Positions 6,282 through 7,055 of a stretch of DNA of 7,055 nucleotides are shown here, in pieces; the stretch's first letter is position 1; each line of letters opens with the position of its first letter. The position numbers were made by a program, and so were the translations under genes. The notes under the pieces were generated by a model. It had not been told where the DNA came from. It did not search any database and saw only the letters and a program-made list of their open reading frames with translations. Source of the stretch: Chryseobacterium gleum (GTDB taxonomy: Bacteria; Bacteroidota; Bacteroidia; Flavobacteriales_C; GCA-002722245); the NCBI GenBank assembly GCA_945903925.1, contig CAMDPJ010000123.1, positions 1 through 7,055 of the forward strand. Direction: 5' to 3'.

Positions 6282-7054
6282 TACGCTTTCTTTTTACAAA
6301 CTATTTGACCCTTAAACTTTAAAATAATCTCAGAATACATATCAATATTCTCTTTGTTCAAACCCTCGTTATAGAACTTTTCAAGCTTTGCGAATTTCTC
6401 ATCGAGATTAGACGCGTCGCCTAGCACCACTTTGAAATCACCGTATTTTGGAACAATTTCTATATCGCCATTGTCGTTAAAATAAACCTGATCGGTAAAT
6501 GCTTTCCAAAATTCATTGGCCTCGAAAAATTTTCCGAGAACAAATAAATCCCTAATAATTTTGGGTTCATTTTTCGCACTCAAAGAACTATCAAGGCTTC
6601 CACAGTATCTCGAAAAATTTCCTGTGGCGATAATCACCCTCGCTGTGTACTTCGGCTGCCAATTCATTCGCGCTCCCGTGGTGTCAATGTAGAAACCTTT
6701 CCCGTGTTGTGGAATAGCTCTCAGCAAAACTTTTCTCAGAGAAATGTTAATAAATAACTGTCCGCCTACAGTACCATAGGATTCAACGCTACTTACCGGG
6801 TCCAAATTTTTTATCAACTTCTCTACGTCACCAATGTTAATATCTCTTATTTTCCTTCCTTCTAATTTTTCGGCAATCGGTTGAAGCGCAGTGCGCACAT
6901 CTTTTTCATCAAGAAAATAATTACCAGAAGGAGCATCAATGATGATGTTCACTTTTTTGCAACGCACATCTTGGTTGGCGTTTTCCACAAAACCACTCAC
7001 CACGATGATGCCCACCACAAATAAAATCCACAATATGATTCTTACTTTTTTCAT
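6281..7054 (-). CDS. ftsQ: Cell division protein FtsQ
   Basis: FtsQ is a bitopic inner-membrane protein whose periplasmic part connects early and late divisome proteins. The 257-residue product begins MKKVRIILW, with one transmembrane helix at about 5-22. A POTRA-like region follows (about 33-110), running from VNIIIDAPSGNYFLDEKDV to FINISLRKVLLRAIP. The FtsQ/DivIB beta domain includes GKGFYIDTTGARM (118-130). The last strand, ILKFKGQIVCKK (244-255), resembles the end of other Bacteroidota FtsQ proteins. Overall similarity to proteobacterial FtsQ is low, as usual for this phylum; position just before ftsA is strong supporting evidence. The ATG at 7054 is one base from the window edge. The short basic stretch before the helix looks like a genuine N-terminus, but an upstream start in the next bases cannot be excluded. 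Confidence 0.9.
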   Translation of the reverse strand: MKKVRIILWILFVVGIIVVSGFVENANQDVRCKKVNIIIDAPSGNYFLDEKDVRTALQPIAEKLEGRKIRDINIGDVEKLIKNLDPVSSVESYGTVGGQLFINISLRKVLLRAIPQHGKGFYIDTTGARMNWQPKYTARVIIATGNFSRYCGSLDSSLSAKNEPKIIRDLFVLGKFFEANEFWKAFTDQVYFNDNGDIEIVPKYGDFKVVLGDASNLDEKFAKLEKFYNEGLNKENIDMYSEIILKFKGQIVCKKKA

Positions 7055-7055
7055 T

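Overview
The window is an AT-rich piece of a Bacteroidota chromosome. The evidence is an FtsZ that ends in the [11 protein letters not shown] tail I associate with this phylum, a divergent short FtsQ with a closing KGQIVCKK strand, an exbB-exbD pair beside folC, and start codons preceded by A/T-rich leaders rather than Shine-Dalgarno sequences. I cannot place it below phylum with confidence. Nothing suggests a phage, plasmid or defence island; the genes are core housekeeping genes and the unusual material is in the intergenic DNA.

Layout from left to right: (1) 1-56, a short leader with a possible fragment of a dispersed repeat. (2) folC on the plus strand, folate/folylpolyglutamate metabolism. 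(3) exbD and exbB on the minus strand, a proton-channel motor pair transcribed exbB then exbD; exbD meets folC tail to tail with a 14-bp overlap. (4) 2385-3070, about 690 bp without a supported gene. It carries a roughly 200-bp element with imperfect inverted arms (2723-2924), a small hairpin repeat (2987-3006) and a rho-independent terminator (3020-3051). (5) ftsZ, ftsA and ftsQ on the minus strand, transcribed ftsQ-ftsA-ftsZ, which is the distal end of a division and cell wall (dcw) cluster. ftsQ and ftsA overlap as TAATG; ftsA and ftsZ are separated by a large inverted repeat built from 7-bp units (4840-4924).

How the genes work together: FtsQ is the membrane-anchored periplasmic divisome scaffold, FtsA is the actin-like membrane tether, and FtsZ is the tubulin-like ring protein. 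Their order and tight spacing imply cotranscription, with the hairpin before ftsZ as a plausible place for separate control of FtsZ. ExbB and ExbD form a proton-driven motor that energises outer-membrane transport (TonB type) or envelope constriction (Tol type); no TonB or TolA gene is present here, so the partner is not known. FolC is functionally separate.

No new protein system is evident. The most interesting signals are the two structured repeats, at 2723-2924 and 4840-4924, and the two-part C-terminus of FtsZ.
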